NCBI GenBank assembly: GCA_019233055.1
Contig: JAFAMV010000100.1
Span: 1-43,282 of the forward strand
Length of the DNA: 43,282 bases
Direction: 5' to 3'
DNA from: Curvibacter sp.
Lineage (GTDB): Bacteria; Pseudomonadota; Gammaproteobacteria; Burkholderiales; Burkholderiaceae_C
Every line of letters begins with the position of its first letter. Position 1 is the stretch's first letter. Shown here one piece after another: positions 17,499 through 27,062 of the stretch. The translations under genes and the position numbers were made by a program. The notes below the pieces were generated by a model. The model was not told the origin of the DNA, did no database searches, and was given only the letters and a program-made list of their open reading frames with translations.

Positions 17499-18784
17499 AC
17501 CTGGTGACCGTCTGCGAGTACGCCTCGCTGACGACACATCCAGTGAAGGAATCTTCGCTGGCCTTGGCTCAGGTGACCCCATCGGCATTTGACCACCTGT
17601 GTGCATTGAGCGAACAGTTCAGGCGTGGAGGGGCCAGCCTGGTTCAGGTCGACGGCCGAACGCGCCTTCGCCTGGATAGCTTCGTGGGCGTCATCCAGAC
17701 CCCATGCGGCACCACGGTTGAGATCCTGCCCAAACACACTGAAGGCACAGGGGAGCGAGATAAGCAGGCCAGCAGGGCGTTGCTGCGCAGGCTCATCCAG
17801 TCCATGTTCGACATGAAGGCTCGCGAGGTCGGTGTTGCCTCGCTGGAGACCTTCGATGCGCCGCTGACAGAATGGGTGATCGCCCGTTTCCTGGCTGAAC
17901 TGGACCACATCGTTCAGCGTGGACTCCGGTTCAGTTACCAGCGGGTGGAAGAGGAGCAGCCCTTCTTGCGGGGACAGCTCAACGTTATGGCTCAGTTGCG
18001 TCAGCCACCAGGACGCGAACACCGCTTTCAGATTCGCCACGACGTGTTCACACCCGACAGGGCCGAGAACCGCTTATTGCGATCCACGCTGAACTTGGTT
18101 TGCAAGCAAACCACCTCTGCGGACAACTGGAGGCTGGCGCATGAGCTGAGCGCACGCTTGGCAGATTTGCCTGACAGCCGGGACATCCAGGCGGATTTCA
18201 AGGCGTGGGGAACGGACAGGTTGATGGCTCACTACCAGAGTGTGCGCCCTTGGTGCGAGATCATCCTGATGAAGACGATGCCGATGGCCCTGCAGGGGCA
18301 AACCAAGGGGCTGAGCTTGGTGTTTCCCATGGAGCGGCTGTTTGAGCAGCACGTGGCTGCCTGCATGCGTCGGACGCTGGATGCCCGTTGCACGATCCGT
18401 ACACCTGCTGCCAGCGAGTTTCTATGCCACTACGAGGGTGACCAGATGTTTCGGCTGGAGCCTGATATCTTCATCGAACTGGGCAGTGGCGCGTGGCTGC
18501 TGGATGCCAAGTGGAAGTTGCTGGATGAGGCCAATCGGCAGCACAAGTTTGGCTTGTCGCAGGCTGACTTCTATCAGCTGTATACCTACGGTCAGAAGTA
18601 CTTGGCTGGCCGGGGCGATATGGCCTTGATCTACCCGCGGAGTACCAGGTTCACCCGAGCGATGCCGCCATTTCACTTCTCGCCTGAGCTTCGGCTGCAT
18701 GTGTTGCCGTTTGATCTCGATTCAGACGTGCTGATGGGTGAGGCCACACTGGCCTTGCCCCGACGCGGTCGCCTGGCCGCCTGA
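17495..18784 (+). CDS. mcrC: McrC-like nuclease subunit of the McrBC complex
   Basis: This 429-residue subunit should stimulate McrB GTP hydrolysis and cut DNA. The N-terminal part carries the McrC pattern, with GVIQTPCGTTVEILPKH at about 65-81 and FLRGQLNVMAQLRQ at about 157-170. The C-terminal PD-(D/E)xK nuclease has D324 in LEPDIFIEL and D337-x-K339 in LLDAKWKLL, so the catalytic residues are present. Its start codon overlaps the mcrB stop (ATGA). It is the last gene of the hsdMS-mcrBC operon. The next gene follows after 86 bases. Confidence 0.94.
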   Translation: MNLVTVCEYASLTTHPVKESSLALAQVTPSAFDHLCALSEQFRRGGASLVQVDGRTRLRLDSFVGVIQTPCGTTVEILPKHTEGTGERDKQASRALLRRLIQSMFDMKAREVGVASLETFDAPLTEWVIARFLAELDHIVQRGLRFSYQRVEEEQPFLRGQLNVMAQLRQPPGREHRFQIRHDVFTPDRAENRLLRSTLNLVCKQTTSADNWRLAHELSARLADLPDSRDIQADFKAWGTDRLMAHYQSVRPWCEIILMKTMPMALQGQTKGLSLVFPMERLFEQHVAACMRRTLDARCTIRTPAASEFLCHYEGDQMFRLEPDIFIELGSGAWLLDAKWKLLDEANRQHKFGLSQADFYQLYTYGQKYLAGRGDMALIYPRSTRFTRAMPPFHFSPELRLHVLPFDLDSDVLMGEATLALPRRGRLAA

Positions 18785-18870
18785 CGGATGCGCTGAGCCT
18801 CGAACGCCTTCCAAGTGAGGGGAATTCTCGCTGGGCGACATGGAAGGTCGAGGAGTACACTTCGCCGGAT

Positions 18871-19578
18871 ATGACCGCGTCACACCAACTTCTCGGAACG
18901 GGGCTTTACCCCCTCCACAGGGCTGCTCGCCTTGTGGGAGAAGACGCGCGCACGGTTCGTCGGTGGTTGAAGGGCTACTCGTGGAAGCATTCTGATGGCC
19001 GACGAGCGTCTGAGCCTCTGTGGGCCCTTCAATACGCTGAAGACGCAGATTTGGCTGACGAGCAAGTGCTCGGCTTCCGGGATTTGCTGGAGTTGCGCAC
19101 CGTGGCTCGGTTTGTACAGTGTGGTGTTCCCCTACGTGTGGTGAGGGAAACGATCCAGATCGCCCGTCAAGACCTGGGTGACTATCCCCTGCATTCCCGT
19201 CGGTTCGTGACCGATGGACGCAAGATCTTCCTTGAGGCCGTAGAGCGTGCTGGTGACGACACCAAGATCCTCGATATCCGGGATCGTCAGTTTGCGTTCG
19301 AGTCGGTGATTCGACCGAGCCTGATCGAAGGCATCGAGTACGGGGCGAGCGCCCAAGCTCTGAGGTGGTATCCGGAGCCCAAGCGCAAGTTGATCGTCCT
19401 TGACCCTGCGCTCCAATTTGGCGAGCCGATCATCGCCGAAGCGGGCGTGCCTACCGACACACTCGCCGCCGCTTTCAAGGCAGAGCAAGGCGACGCGCAA
19501 CGGGTTGCGCGTCTTTATAAGGTCACACCGCAAGCAGTCAGGGCGGCCGAGGCGTTCGAGCAAAAACTGGCTGCGTGA
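18871..19578 (+). CDS. DUF433-type antitoxin with MerR-like N-terminal HTH
   Basis: This 235-residue DNA-binding protein is the probable antitoxin for the PIN-like protein encoded next. Residues about 14-40 form a helix-turn-helix (LHRAARLVGEDARTVRRWLK). The C-terminal 60 residues match DUF433 (FGEPIIAEAGVPTDTLAAAF), a domain found in VapB-like antitoxins. No ribosome site is present before the ATG. TACACT at 18856-18861 could be a -10 element only about ten bases away, so the mRNA may be nearly leaderless. Its stop overlaps the downstream GTG start by four bases, the tight coupling usual for toxin-antitoxin pairs. Confidence 0.82.
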   Translation: MTASHQLLGTGLYPLHRAARLVGEDARTVRRWLKGYSWKHSDGRRASEPLWALQYAEDADLADEQVLGFRDLLELRTVARFVQCGVPLRVVRETIQIARQDLGDYPLHSRRFVTDGRKIFLEAVERAGDDTKILDIRDRQFAFESVIRPSLIEGIEYGASAQALRWYPEPKRKLIVLDPALQFGEPIIAEAGVPTDTLAAAFKAEQGDAQRVARLYKVTPQAVRAAEAFEQKLAA

Positions 19579-19976
19579 ACTTCCTGTTCGATAACAACCT
19601 TCCACCAGGACTGGCTCACGCCATCCGAGAGTTGTGCACCGGTGAACCTGGTGTTAACAAGGTCTGTCACCTGACCGATCTTTTTGCGCCAAGCACACCT
19701 GATTTGGAGTGGATCTCTGGCTTGGGCAAAGGCTGGTATGTCATCAGCCTCGACAAGTTCACCAAGAGCCGTGGCGCTGAGCGAGAGGCACTTCGCAGGG
19801 CAGGGCATACGGTGTATGTGCTGGACTCCCAGTGGTCATCGCATAGTTTCTGGGCCAAGTCAGCTCAATTGGTCTTGTGGTGGCCTCAGGTCTTGGAGCA
19901 CGCACGTTTGATCGAGGGCGGCATTCACCGCATTCCTTGGCGCCACACGTCGGGCAAGAAGTTCCTGAGTCTTTGA
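19575..19976 (+). CDS. PIN-like toxin (VapC45/DUF5615-type)
   Basis: This 133-residue protein is a predicted ribonuclease toxin. The start is NFLFDNNLPPGLAHAI, the typical opening of PIN-like toxins of this clan, with the first acidic metal ligand at about residue 6. A second acidic segment lies in TPDLEWISGL, and VISLDKFTKS gives the third region. It starts at a GTG that overlaps the antitoxin stop codon (GTGA). The partner gene is the DUF433 protein upstream. The assignment to a toxin role follows from family knowledge and the overlap, not from a demonstrated activity. Confidence 0.8.
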   Translation: MNFLFDNNLPPGLAHAIRELCTGEPGVNKVCHLTDLFAPSTPDLEWISGLGKGWYVISLDKFTKSRGAEREALRRAGHTVYVLDSQWSSHSFWAKSAQLVLWWPQVLEHARLIEGGIHRIPWRHTSGKKFLSL

Positions 19977-20074
19977 CGCGGTAACGCCGCCGTGACATCG
20001 CTTGCGCGTCAACCAAAGATCGAGATGACCTTGCGGCGATACTTGATGCCACGACGAATAACGCTTGGCACCAC

Positions 20075-20158
20075 ATGGGCTCCCCAGGGATCGATACCAC
20101 CTCGCTTCTGACGATTCTTGGCGTCATTGCAGCTGTCCTCGTTGTTTACAAGTCGTGA
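20075..20158 (+). CDS. Possible 27-residue single-helix membrane peptide
   Basis: A short frame from the ATG at 20075 encodes a peptide with a short polar N-terminus, one hydrophobic helix (LLTILGVIAAVLVVY) and a basic end (KS). The frame is also open about 20 codons upstream and reads like real protein (LAAILDATTNNAWHHM), but no start codon is found there. It may therefore be the tail of a decayed gene rather than a free peptide. No clear ribosome site is visible. It lies between the PIN toxin gene and the ssb terminator. Confidence 0.3.
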   Translation: MGSPGIDTTSLLTILGVIAAVLVVYKS

Positions 20159-20211
20159 GAAGTAGCTTGTAGCCTTGAGAACGCCCCAGTCCCGAGAACC
20201 ACGTCAACAAG

Positions 20212-20242
20212 AAAAAAGCCCCAAGTGACAAGCACTTAGGGC
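20212..20242 (-). terminator. Rho-independent terminator of ssb
   Basis: Read on the minus strand, GCCCTAAGTG and CACTTGGGGC form a 10-base stem with one G-T pair and a 5-base loop, followed by six T. It lies about 30 bases after the ssb stop codon. It also marks the right limit of the defence island. Confidence 0.9.
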
Positions 20243-20273
20243 CTCTTGTTTACCATCTAGGCAAAGGTAAATC

Positions 20274-20792
20274 CTAGAACGGGATGTCGTCGTCCATGTC
20301 GTCAAAACCCGACGACGGACGGCTGGCGGGCGCCGGCGCCGGAGCGGGCCGGGCGGCCGGGGCCCGGGGGGCCGGACTGGCGGCGGGCGCGGCGCGGCGC
20401 GGCGCGGGCGACGGCTCGTAGCCGCCCTCGTCGCCACCCGACGGACCGCCCATGCCCTGGCGGCTGCCCAGCATCTGCATCTGGTCGGCGCGGATCTCGG
20501 TGCTGTATTTCTCGACGCCGCTCTGGTCGGTCCACTTGCGCGTGCGCAGCGAGCCTTCGACATAGACCTGCGAGCCCTTGCGCAGGTATTGGCCGGCGAT
20601 TTCGGCCAGGCGGCCGTTGAAGACCACGCGATGCCACTCGGTGGCTTCCTTCATTTCGCCCGACTGCTTGTCCTTCCAGCGGTCGGTGGTGGCGATGGTG
20701 ACATTGGCCACCTGGTCGCCGCTGGGAAAGGTGCGGATCTCGGGGTCGCGCCCCAGGTTGCCGACGATGATGACTTTGTTGACTGATGCCAT
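20274..20792 (-). CDS. ssb: Single-stranded DNA-binding protein
   Basis: This 172-residue protein binds single-stranded DNA during replication, recombination and repair. The N-terminal OB fold is canonical ([19 protein letters not shown], later [18 protein letters not shown] and [15 protein letters not shown]). A Gly/Pro/Ala-rich disordered linker follows, and the acidic tip DDDIPF recruits partner proteins. A GGAGA precedes the ATG. The gene follows the MFS gene on the same strand with a gap of only 16 bases, so the two are probably co-transcribed. Confidence 0.97.
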   Translation of the reverse strand: MASVNKVIIVGNLGRDPEIRTFPSGDQVANVTIATTDRWKDKQSGEMKEATEWHRVVFNGRLAEIAGQYLRKGSQVYVEGSLRTRKWTDQSGVEKYSTEIRADQMQMLGSRQGMGGPSGGDEGGYEPSPAPRRAAPAASPAPRAPAARPAPAPAPASRPSSGFDDMDDDIPF

Positions 20793-20808
20793 GGCTCAAT
20801 TCTCCGAT

Positions 20809-22038
20809 TCAGGGCGAGATTATGGAGTCAGCAGCGGCCGGTTCGCCTGCGGCCCCCCGGCCCGGCGTGCTCATCGGCCAGGCCACCGCCAGCCAGGCGG
20901 CCATGGCGAGGCTGCCCACCAGGAACAGGCCATGCGGCCCCACCGAGCGCGTCAGCACGCCGCCGACCGCGCCACCGGTGAACAGCCCCAGCGATTGCAA
21001 GGTGTTGTAGACCCCGAGCGCGGTGCCGCGCAGATGGGCCGGCGCGATGCGCGAGGCCAGGCTGGGCTGGCTGGCCTCGAGCACATTGAAGCCGCAGAAA
21101 AAGGCGAACAGCAGCAGGCCCAGGGTCCACAGGCCGGGCTCGCGGTCGCACACCCACCACAGACCGACCTGGACCAGCCCGACCAGGGCGATCGCCGCCA
21201 GGAACACCGGCTTGAGGTGGCCGCGGCGCTCCAGCGGGAACAGCGTGCCGCCCATGAGGAAGAACGAGGCCAGCACCGCCGGCAGGTAGACCTGCCAGTG
21301 CAGCGCCTTGTCGAGCCCGGCCTGCACCAGCAGGGCCGGCACCGCCATCCACATCGACAGCTGGACCGCATGCAGCACGAAGACCCCGAAATCCAGCCGC
21401 CGCAGCGGGCTGAAACGCAGCACCTCCATCAGGCTGCCCTGGCGCTTCTGGGCCGGCAGCGGCGGCGCATGCGGCACCAGCCAGACGACGGTGGCCACGC
21501 CCAGCAGGGCCAGCACGCCGATCAGGGCCAGCAGGCCCGACAGGCCCAGGTGCGCCGTCAGCACCGGCGCCAGCACCAGGGAGACGGCGAACATCAGGCC
21601 GATGCTGGCACCGATCAAGGCCATGGCCTTGGTGCGCACCTCGTCGCGGGTCTGGTCGGCCAGCAAGGCGGTGACCGCCGCCGAGATGGCCCCGGCGCCC
21701 TGCAGCGAGCGCCCGAGGATCAGCCCGTGCAGGCTGCCGGCCGCCGCCGCCACGAAGCTCCCCAGGGCGAACAGCAGCAGGCCGGCGATGATCACCGGCT
21801 TGCGCCCGAAGCGGTCCGAGGCCATGCCGAAGGGGATCTGCAGCACGCCCTGGGTCAGCCCATAGGCCCCCATGGCCAGGCCGACCAGGGCAGGGTCGTC
21901 GCCGCCCGGGTATTTGCGGGCCTCGAGGGCGAACACCGGAAGCACCAGGAACAGGCCGAGCATGCGCAGGGCAAAGATAAACGCCAACGACTGGGTGGAG
22001 CGGCGCTCCAGGGGCGTCATAGCGGAAGAGGCGGTCAT
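20809..22038 (-). CDS. MFS transporter (YajR-like)
   Basis: This 409-residue inner-membrane protein has about twelve membrane segments and the MFS signature [11 protein letters not shown] after helix 2. It also has the N-terminal [20 protein letters not shown] seen in the efflux proteins that sit between uvrA and ssb in many betaproteobacteria. I choose the ATG at 22038. A start 13 codons upstream adds Pro/Arg-rich residues and nears the divergent uvrA promoter. Neither start has a clear ribosome site. The substrate is unknown. It is divergent from uvrA and upstream of ssb. Confidence 0.9.
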   Translation of the reverse strand: MTASSAMTPLERRSTQSLAFIFALRMLGLFLVLPVFALEARKYPGGDDPALVGLAMGAYGLTQGVLQIPFGMASDRFGRKPVIIAGLLLFALGSFVAAAAGSLHGLILGRSLQGAGAISAAVTALLADQTRDEVRTKAMALIGASIGLMFAVSLVLAPVLTAHLGLSGLLALIGVLALLGVATVVWLVPHAPPLPAQKRQGSLMEVLRFSPLRRLDFGVFVLHAVQLSMWMAVPALLVQAGLDKALHWQVYLPAVLASFFLMGGTLFPLERRGHLKPVFLAAIALVGLVQVGLWWVCDREPGLWTLGLLLFAFFCGFNVLEASQPSLASRIAPAHLRGTALGVYNTLQSLGLFTGGAVGGVLTRSVGPHGLFLVGSLAMAAWLAVAWPMSTPGRGAAGEPAAADSIISP

Positions 22039-22225
22039 GGGAGGTGGGGAAGGGGCGCGGGGCGCCCGTGGGCACAAAAGCGCTATTGTCGGCGATGCGA
22101 CCCGACCCCGGCCAGCCGACTTCGGCGTCCATGTCTATCATGGAGGGTTTTCCCAACCGCCCACCGTCTTGAACCCCTCCGCCCCCGACAGCACCCTGGC
22201 CGACGGCCGCTACCTGGCCAGCCTG

Positions 22226-25093
22226 ATGCAGCAGCAGCGCATCAGCGTGCGCGGGGCCCGGACGCACAACCTCAAGAACATCGACCTCGACATCCCGCGC
22301 AACCAGCTGGTGGTGATCACCGGCCTGTCGGGCTCGGGCAAGAGCAGCCTGGCCTTCGACACCCTGTATGCCGAAGGCCAGCGCCGCTATGTGGAGAGCC
22401 TGTCGGCCTATGCGCGCCAGTTCCTGCAACTGATGGACAAGCCCGATGTCGATGTCATCGAGGGGCTGTCGCCGGCCATCTCCATCGAACAGAAGGCCAC
22501 CTCGCACAACCCGCGCTCCACGGTCGGCACCGTCACCGAGATCCACGACTACCTGCGCCTGCTGTTCGCGCGCGCCGGCACACCGCACTGCCCCACCCAC
22601 GGCCTGCCGCTGCAGGCCCAGACGGTCAGCCAGATGGTCGACGCGGTGCTGGCCCTGCCCGAAGACAGCCGCGTGATGCTGCTGGCGCCGGTGGCGCGCG
22701 AGCGCAAGGGCGAGTTCAGCGACCTGTTCACCCAGATGCAGGCCCAGGGCTATGTGCGCTTCCGCGTCGACGGCAGCACCGTCGAATTCGACCAGTTGCC
22801 GGCACTCAAGAAGAACGAGAAGCACGACATCGACGTGGTGATCGACCGGCTGAAGGTGCGCCGCGACATGCAGCAGCGCCTGGCGGAGAGCTTCGAGGCC
22901 GCGCTGCGCCTGGCCGACGGCCGGGCGGTGGTGCTCGAACTCGACCCCGGCCCCGACGGCGCAGCGCCGGCCGAACACCTGTTCAACGCCCGCTTCGCCT
23001 GCCCGGTGTGCAGCTATTCGCTCAGCGAGCTCGAGCCACGCCTGTTCTCCTTCAACTCGCCGGTGGGCGCCTGCCCCTCCTGCGACGGCCTGGGCGTGAC
23101 CGATGTCTTCGACGCCCACCGCGTGGTGGCCTTCCCCTCGCTGAGCCTGGCCAGCGGCGCCATCAAGGGCTGGGACCGGCGCAACGGCCATTACTTCGCG
23201 CTGCTCGAGAGCCTGGCCCGGCACTACGGCTTCGACATCGAGAGTCCCTTCGAATCGCTGCCCGAGGCCACGCGCCAGGCCATCCTGTACGGCTCGGGCA
23301 GCGAAGAGATCCGCTTCCAGTACGGCCTGGACGGCGCCGAGGGCCGCAAGGTGGCCAAGAAGCATGCCTTCGAAGGCATCATCCCCAACCTGCAGCGGCG
23401 CTACCGCGAGACCGACTCGCCGGTGGTGCGCGAGGAACTGGCGCGCCTGCGCAGCACCCTGCCCTGCCCCGACTGCGGCGGTGCCCGGCTGCGCACCGAG
23501 GCCCGCCATGTGCGCCTGGGTAGCGGCCCCGACGCCCTGACCCTTCACCAGATCAGCCACCTCACGCTGCGCGAATCGCACGGCTATTTCCTGCAGCTCA
23601 GGCTGCAGGGCGCCAAGGCCGAGATCGCCGACAAGGTGGTGCGCGAGATCGGCTCGCGCCTGAAATTCCTCAACGACGTGGGCCTGAGCTACCTCAGCCT
23701 GGACCGCAGCGCCGAGACCCTGTCGGGCGGCGAGTCGCAACGCATCCGCCTGGCCAGCCAGATCGGCTCGGGCCTGACCGGCGTGATGTACGTGCTCGAC
23801 GAGCCCAGCATCGGCCTGCACCAGCGCGACAACGACCGCCTGATCGCCACCCTGCAGCACCTGCGCGACCTCGGCAACAGCGTGCTGGTGGTCGAGCATG
23901 ACGAGGACATGATGCGGGCCGCCAACCACGTCATCGACATGGGGCCGGGCGCCGGCGTGCATGGCGGCCGGGTGATGGCCCAGGGCAGCTACGAGCAGGT
24001 GCGCGACAACCCGGCCTCGCTGACCGGTCAGTACCTCAAGGGCACGCGCCGCATCGAGGTCCCGGCGCAGCGCCAGCGCCTGAAAGACCCGACCCAGGTG
24101 ATCCGCATCGAGGGCGCCTGCGGCAACAACCTGAAAGACGTCGATGTCGACTTCCCGGTCGGTCTGCTGACCTGCGTGACCGGCGTGTCGGGCTCGGGCA
24201 AGTCGACCCTGGTCAACGAAACCCTCTACGCCGCCGCCGCGCGCCAGATCCACCGCGCCCACGACGAGCCGGCCGAACACCGGACCCTCGACGGGCTGTC
24301 GCAGTTCGACAAGGTCATCAATGTCGACCAGTCGCCGATCGGCCGCACGCCGCGCAGCAACCCGGCCACCTACACCGGCCTGTTCACCCCCATCCGCGAG
24401 CTGATGGCCGAGGTGCCCACCGCGCGCGAGCGCGGCTACGGCCCCGGGCGCTTCAGCTTCAACGTCGCCGGCGGGCGCTGCGAGGCCTGCCAGGGCGACG
24501 GCGTGGTCAAGGTCGAGATGCATTTCCTGCCCGACGTCTATGTGCCCTGCGATGTGTGCCAGGGCCAGCGCTACAACCGCGAGACCCTCGAGGTGCAGTA
24601 CAAGGGCCGCAACATCGCCCAGGTGCTGGAGATGACGGTCGAGACGGCCCATGAATTCTTCAAGGCCGTGCCGGCCATCGCGCGCAAGCTGCAGACACTC
24701 CTGGAAGTCGGCCTGTCCTACATCCAGCTGGGCCAGTCGGCCACCACCCTCTCGGGCGGCGAGGCCCAGCGCATCAAGCTGGCCCTGGAGCTGTCCAAGC
24801 GCGACACCGGCCGCACGCTCTACATCCTCGACGAACCCACCACCGGCCTGCATTTCGCCGACATCGCCCTGCTGCTCAAGGTGATCCACCAGCTGCGCGA
24901 CGCCGGCAACACCATCGTCGTGATCGAGCACAACCTCGACGTGATCAAGACCGCCGACTGGCTGATCGACATGGGTCCCGAAGGCGGCGCCGGCGGCGGC
25001 ACCGTGGTCGGCGTGGGCACGCCCGAGACCCTGGCGGCCAACCCGGCCAGCCACACCGGACGCTACCTGGCACGGATGCTGACAGGCGCCTGA
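22226..25093 (+). CDS. uvrA: Excinuclease ABC subunit A
   Basis: This 955-residue damage-sensing ATPase works in nucleotide excision repair with UvrB and UvrC. Two ABC ATPase halves are intact: Walker [10 protein letters not shown] at about 33-41 and a second [11 protein letters not shown]. The signature LSGGESQRI and LSGGEAQRI motifs are both present. Zinc-binding cysteine clusters are CPVC...CPSC and CEAC...CDVC. I choose the ATG at 22226 because homologues start close to [14 protein letters not shown] at 22169 in the same frame is possible. No LexA-type box was found in the 187 bases shared with the divergent MFS gene. Confidence 0.97.
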   Translation: MQQQRISVRGARTHNLKNIDLDIPRNQLVVITGLSGSGKSSLAFDTLYAEGQRRYVESLSAYARQFLQLMDKPDVDVIEGLSPAISIEQKATSHNPRSTVGTVTEIHDYLRLLFARAGTPHCPTHGLPLQAQTVSQMVDAVLALPEDSRVMLLAPVARERKGEFSDLFTQMQAQGYVRFRVDGSTVEFDQLPALKKNEKHDIDVVIDRLKVRRDMQQRLAESFEAALRLADGRAVVLELDPGPDGAAPAEHLFNARFACPVCSYSLSELEPRLFSFNSPVGACPSCDGLGVTDVFDAHRVVAFPSLSLASGAIKGWDRRNGHYFALLESLARHYGFDIESPFESLPEATRQAILYGSGSEEIRFQYGLDGAEGRKVAKKHAFEGIIPNLQRRYRETDSPVVREELARLRSTLPCPDCGGARLRTEARHVRLGSGPDALTLHQISHLTLRESHGYFLQLRLQGAKAEIADKVVREIGSRLKFLNDVGLSYLSLDRSAETLSGGESQRIRLASQIGSGLTGVMYVLDEPSIGLHQRDNDRLIATLQHLRDLGNSVLVVEHDEDMMRAANHVIDMGPGAGVHGGRVMAQGSYEQVRDNPASLTGQYLKGTRRIEVPAQRQRLKDPTQVIRIEGACGNNLKDVDVDFPVGLLTCVTGVSGSGKSTLVNETLYAAAARQIHRAHDEPAEHRTLDGLSQFDKVINVDQSPIGRTPRSNPATYTGLFTPIRELMAEVPTARERGYGPGRFSFNVAGGRCEACQGDGVVKVEMHFLPDVYVPCDVCQGQRYNRETLEVQYKGRNIAQVLEMTVETAHEFFKAVPAIARKLQTLLEVGLSYIQLGQSATTLSGGEAQRIKLALELSKRDTGRTLYILDEPTTGLHFADIALLLKVIHQLRDAGNTIVVIEHNLDVIKTADWLIDMGPEGGAGGGTVVGVGTPETLAANPASHTGRYLARMLTGA

Positions 25094-25423
25094 ACCCAGC
25101 CCTGGCGGCCGCCACCGACAGCCCCCCGACACCCCCAGGTCCCGGCCGCCGAAGGCCGGGGCAGGCCTGCGCAGCATCGCCTCCGGCACGGCCTTGTCAC
25201 GCCCTCACCTCGCCGCCAAGTGCCCCCTGGCACCGCCCCAACATAGACCGCCCGTCGCATGGAATCGATGCACGGCGAGTCCTGCAAGACCGGCGCGGCA
25301 GTTAAGTGTTTGCACGTACGGGCAGGGTCCGAGGCCCCTTCTCTAATCGCCTCCTCCGATCCTGCTGAGCCACGACATCGCCGCGGCCCGGCCGGCCCGC
25401 CACCTGCCCAGCCCCTGCCGCCC
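25094..25423. other. Intergenic region between uvrA and the OPT operon
   Basis: No gene is supported in these 330 bases. A GC stem-loop, CCCGGCC (25141-25147) with GGCCGGG (25154-25160), could help end uvrA transcription, but it has no T tract. The right half should hold the promoter of the OPT-transporter operon. I could not place a convincing -35/-10 pair. Confidence 0.5.
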
Positions 25424-27019
25424 ATGTCCGACGCCACTTCGCCCGTCCCAGCCGCCCCACCCGCCCCCGTGCGGGCCGTCGAGCCGCTGCTCCTGCTGGT
25501 CTGCGTGGGGCTCTCGGCCCTGGGCGCCATGATCGGCATGCAGCTGATCGTCTCGCTGGGCATTTCGGCCAACACCGCCATCGTGGGCGCCCTGCTCGCC
25601 ATGCTGTTCGCCCGCATCCCGCTGGCCATCACCCGCCGCTTCCGGGTGCTCGAACGCCAGAACCTGGTGCAGACCGCCATCTCCTCGGCCACCTTCGGGG
25701 CGGCCAACTCGCTGATGATCCCGATCGGCGTGCCCTATGCGATGGGCATGCCCGAACTGGCCCTGCCCATGCTGATCGGCGCCACCCTCGCCATGTTCGT
25801 CGACGCCACCATGCTGTACCGGCTGTTCGGCAGCCGGGTCTTCCCGGCCTCGGCGGCCTGGCCCGCCGGGGTGGCCACCGCCGAAGCCATCTGGGCCGGC
25901 GACCAGGGCGGCCGCAAGGCCGGCTTTCTAGGACTGGGCATGCTGGTGGGGGTCGTCGGCAGCTGGTTCAGCATCCCCATGTCCGCCTTCGGCGCGGCCT
26001 TTCTGGGCAACATCGCCGCGCTCGCCATGTTCGGGCTGGGCCTGCTGGCGCGCGGCTACTCGATGCCCCTGTTCGGCCTGGACATCGCCCAGGCCTACAT
26101 CCCCCACGGTCTGATGATCGGCGCCGGCCTGGTGGCGCTCGGCCAGGTGGTGCGCGAGGTGCGCGGCGCCCGCCAGGAGACCGCCGCCGCCGACGGCTCC
26201 GGGCCGCAGGCCCGCCAGACCCGGCGCATCCTCGGCGGCGGCTTCATCGTCTATGTGCTGATCGCGCTGCTGATCTCGCTGGGCGCCGGCCACGCCACCG
26301 AGATGTCGCCCGGCATGCTGCTCGTGTTCGTGCTGTTCGCCGCCTTCGCCGCCTACGCGCACGAGCTGATCGTGGGCATCGCCGCCATGCATTCGGGCTG
26401 GTTCCCGGCCTTCGCGGTGGCCCTGATCACGCTGACCATCGGCATGATGATCGGCTTCCCGCCCTCGGCCCTGGCGGTGCTGGCCGGCTTTTCGGCCGCC
26501 ACCGGCCCCGCCTTCGCCGACATGGGCTACGACCTCAAGACCGGCTATCTGCTGCGCGGCGAAGGCCGCGACATGGCCCAGGAGCTGGCCGGCCGGCGCC
26601 AGCAGTACATCGCGGCCCTGGTCGGCTTCGCGGTGGCCGCCGGCGTGGTGGTGCTGTTCAGCCAGATGTTCTTCTCCCGCCACCTGGTGCCGCCGGTCGA
26701 CAAGGTCTATGCCGCCACCATCCAGGCCGGCGGCTCGGCCGAGATCGCGCGCCAGCTCGCCCTCTGGACCCTGCCCGGCGCGCTGCTGCAGTGGTGGGGC
26801 GGCTCGCGCCGGCAGCTCGGCATCCTGCTGTCCACCGGCATGCTGATCTTCTCGCCCCTGGCCGGCTGGGCGGTGCTGGTGGCGCTGGCCCTGCGCCTGG
26901 CCCTGCTGCGCTGGCGCGGCCAGCGCGACAGCGCCCAGCTCAGCGCCTTTGCCGGCGGCGTCATCGCCGGCGACGCCCTGTTCAGCTTCCTCGGCTCGGT
27001 GACCCATCTGCGCAAGTGA
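25424..27019 (+). CDS. OPT-family oligopeptide transporter
   Basis: This 531-residue polytopic inner-membrane protein has about 14 hydrophobic segments and should import small peptides or a metal chelate with protons. Family landmarks include MPELALPMLIGATLAMFVDA, then SAAWPAGVATAEAIWAGDQGG and IAQAYIPHGLMIGAG. The ATG at 25424 starts just before a Pro/Ala-rich cytosolic tail. Upstream in-frame starts add implausible residues. It heads a compact run of five same-strand genes that includes peptidase E and a porin, which supports a peptide substrate. Confidence 0.85.
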   Translation: MSDATSPVPAAPPAPVRAVEPLLLLVCVGLSALGAMIGMQLIVSLGISANTAIVGALLAMLFARIPLAITRRFRVLERQNLVQTAISSATFGAANSLMIPIGVPYAMGMPELALPMLIGATLAMFVDATMLYRLFGSRVFPASAAWPAGVATAEAIWAGDQGGRKAGFLGLGMLVGVVGSWFSIPMSAFGAAFLGNIAALAMFGLGLLARGYSMPLFGLDIAQAYIPHGLMIGAGLVALGQVVREVRGARQETAAADGSGPQARQTRRILGGGFIVYVLIALLISLGAGHATEMSPGMLLVFVLFAAFAAYAHELIVGIAAMHSGWFPAFAVALITLTIGMMIGFPPSALAVLAGFSAATGPAFADMGYDLKTGYLLRGEGRDMAQELAGRRQQYIAALVGFAVAAGVVVLFSQMFFSRHLVPPVDKVYAATIQAGGSAEIARQLALWTLPGALLQWWGGSRRQLGILLSTGMLIFSPLAGWAVLVALALRLALLRWRGQRDSAQLSAFAGGVIAGDALFSFLGSVTHLRK

Positions 27020-27062
27020 GCCCGCACGCCCCCCCCGTCCATCCACCACCCGAGTCCGCCCC

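Noticed and set aside
7600..20300. Attachment-site direct repeats or an integrase bounding the island
   Set aside because: I found no matching repeats at the two edges by eye and no recombinase gene, so integration by an element is not supported.
22078..22225. Possible LexA (SOS) box for uvrA
   Set aside because: No CTGT-N8-ACAG-like sequence is present in this gap or before ssb.
20828..25189. Very long minus-strand open frame opposite uvrA and across the MFS gene
   Set aside because: It is an antisense shadow caused by high GC in the third codon position. uvrA on the plus strand matches its family over the full length.
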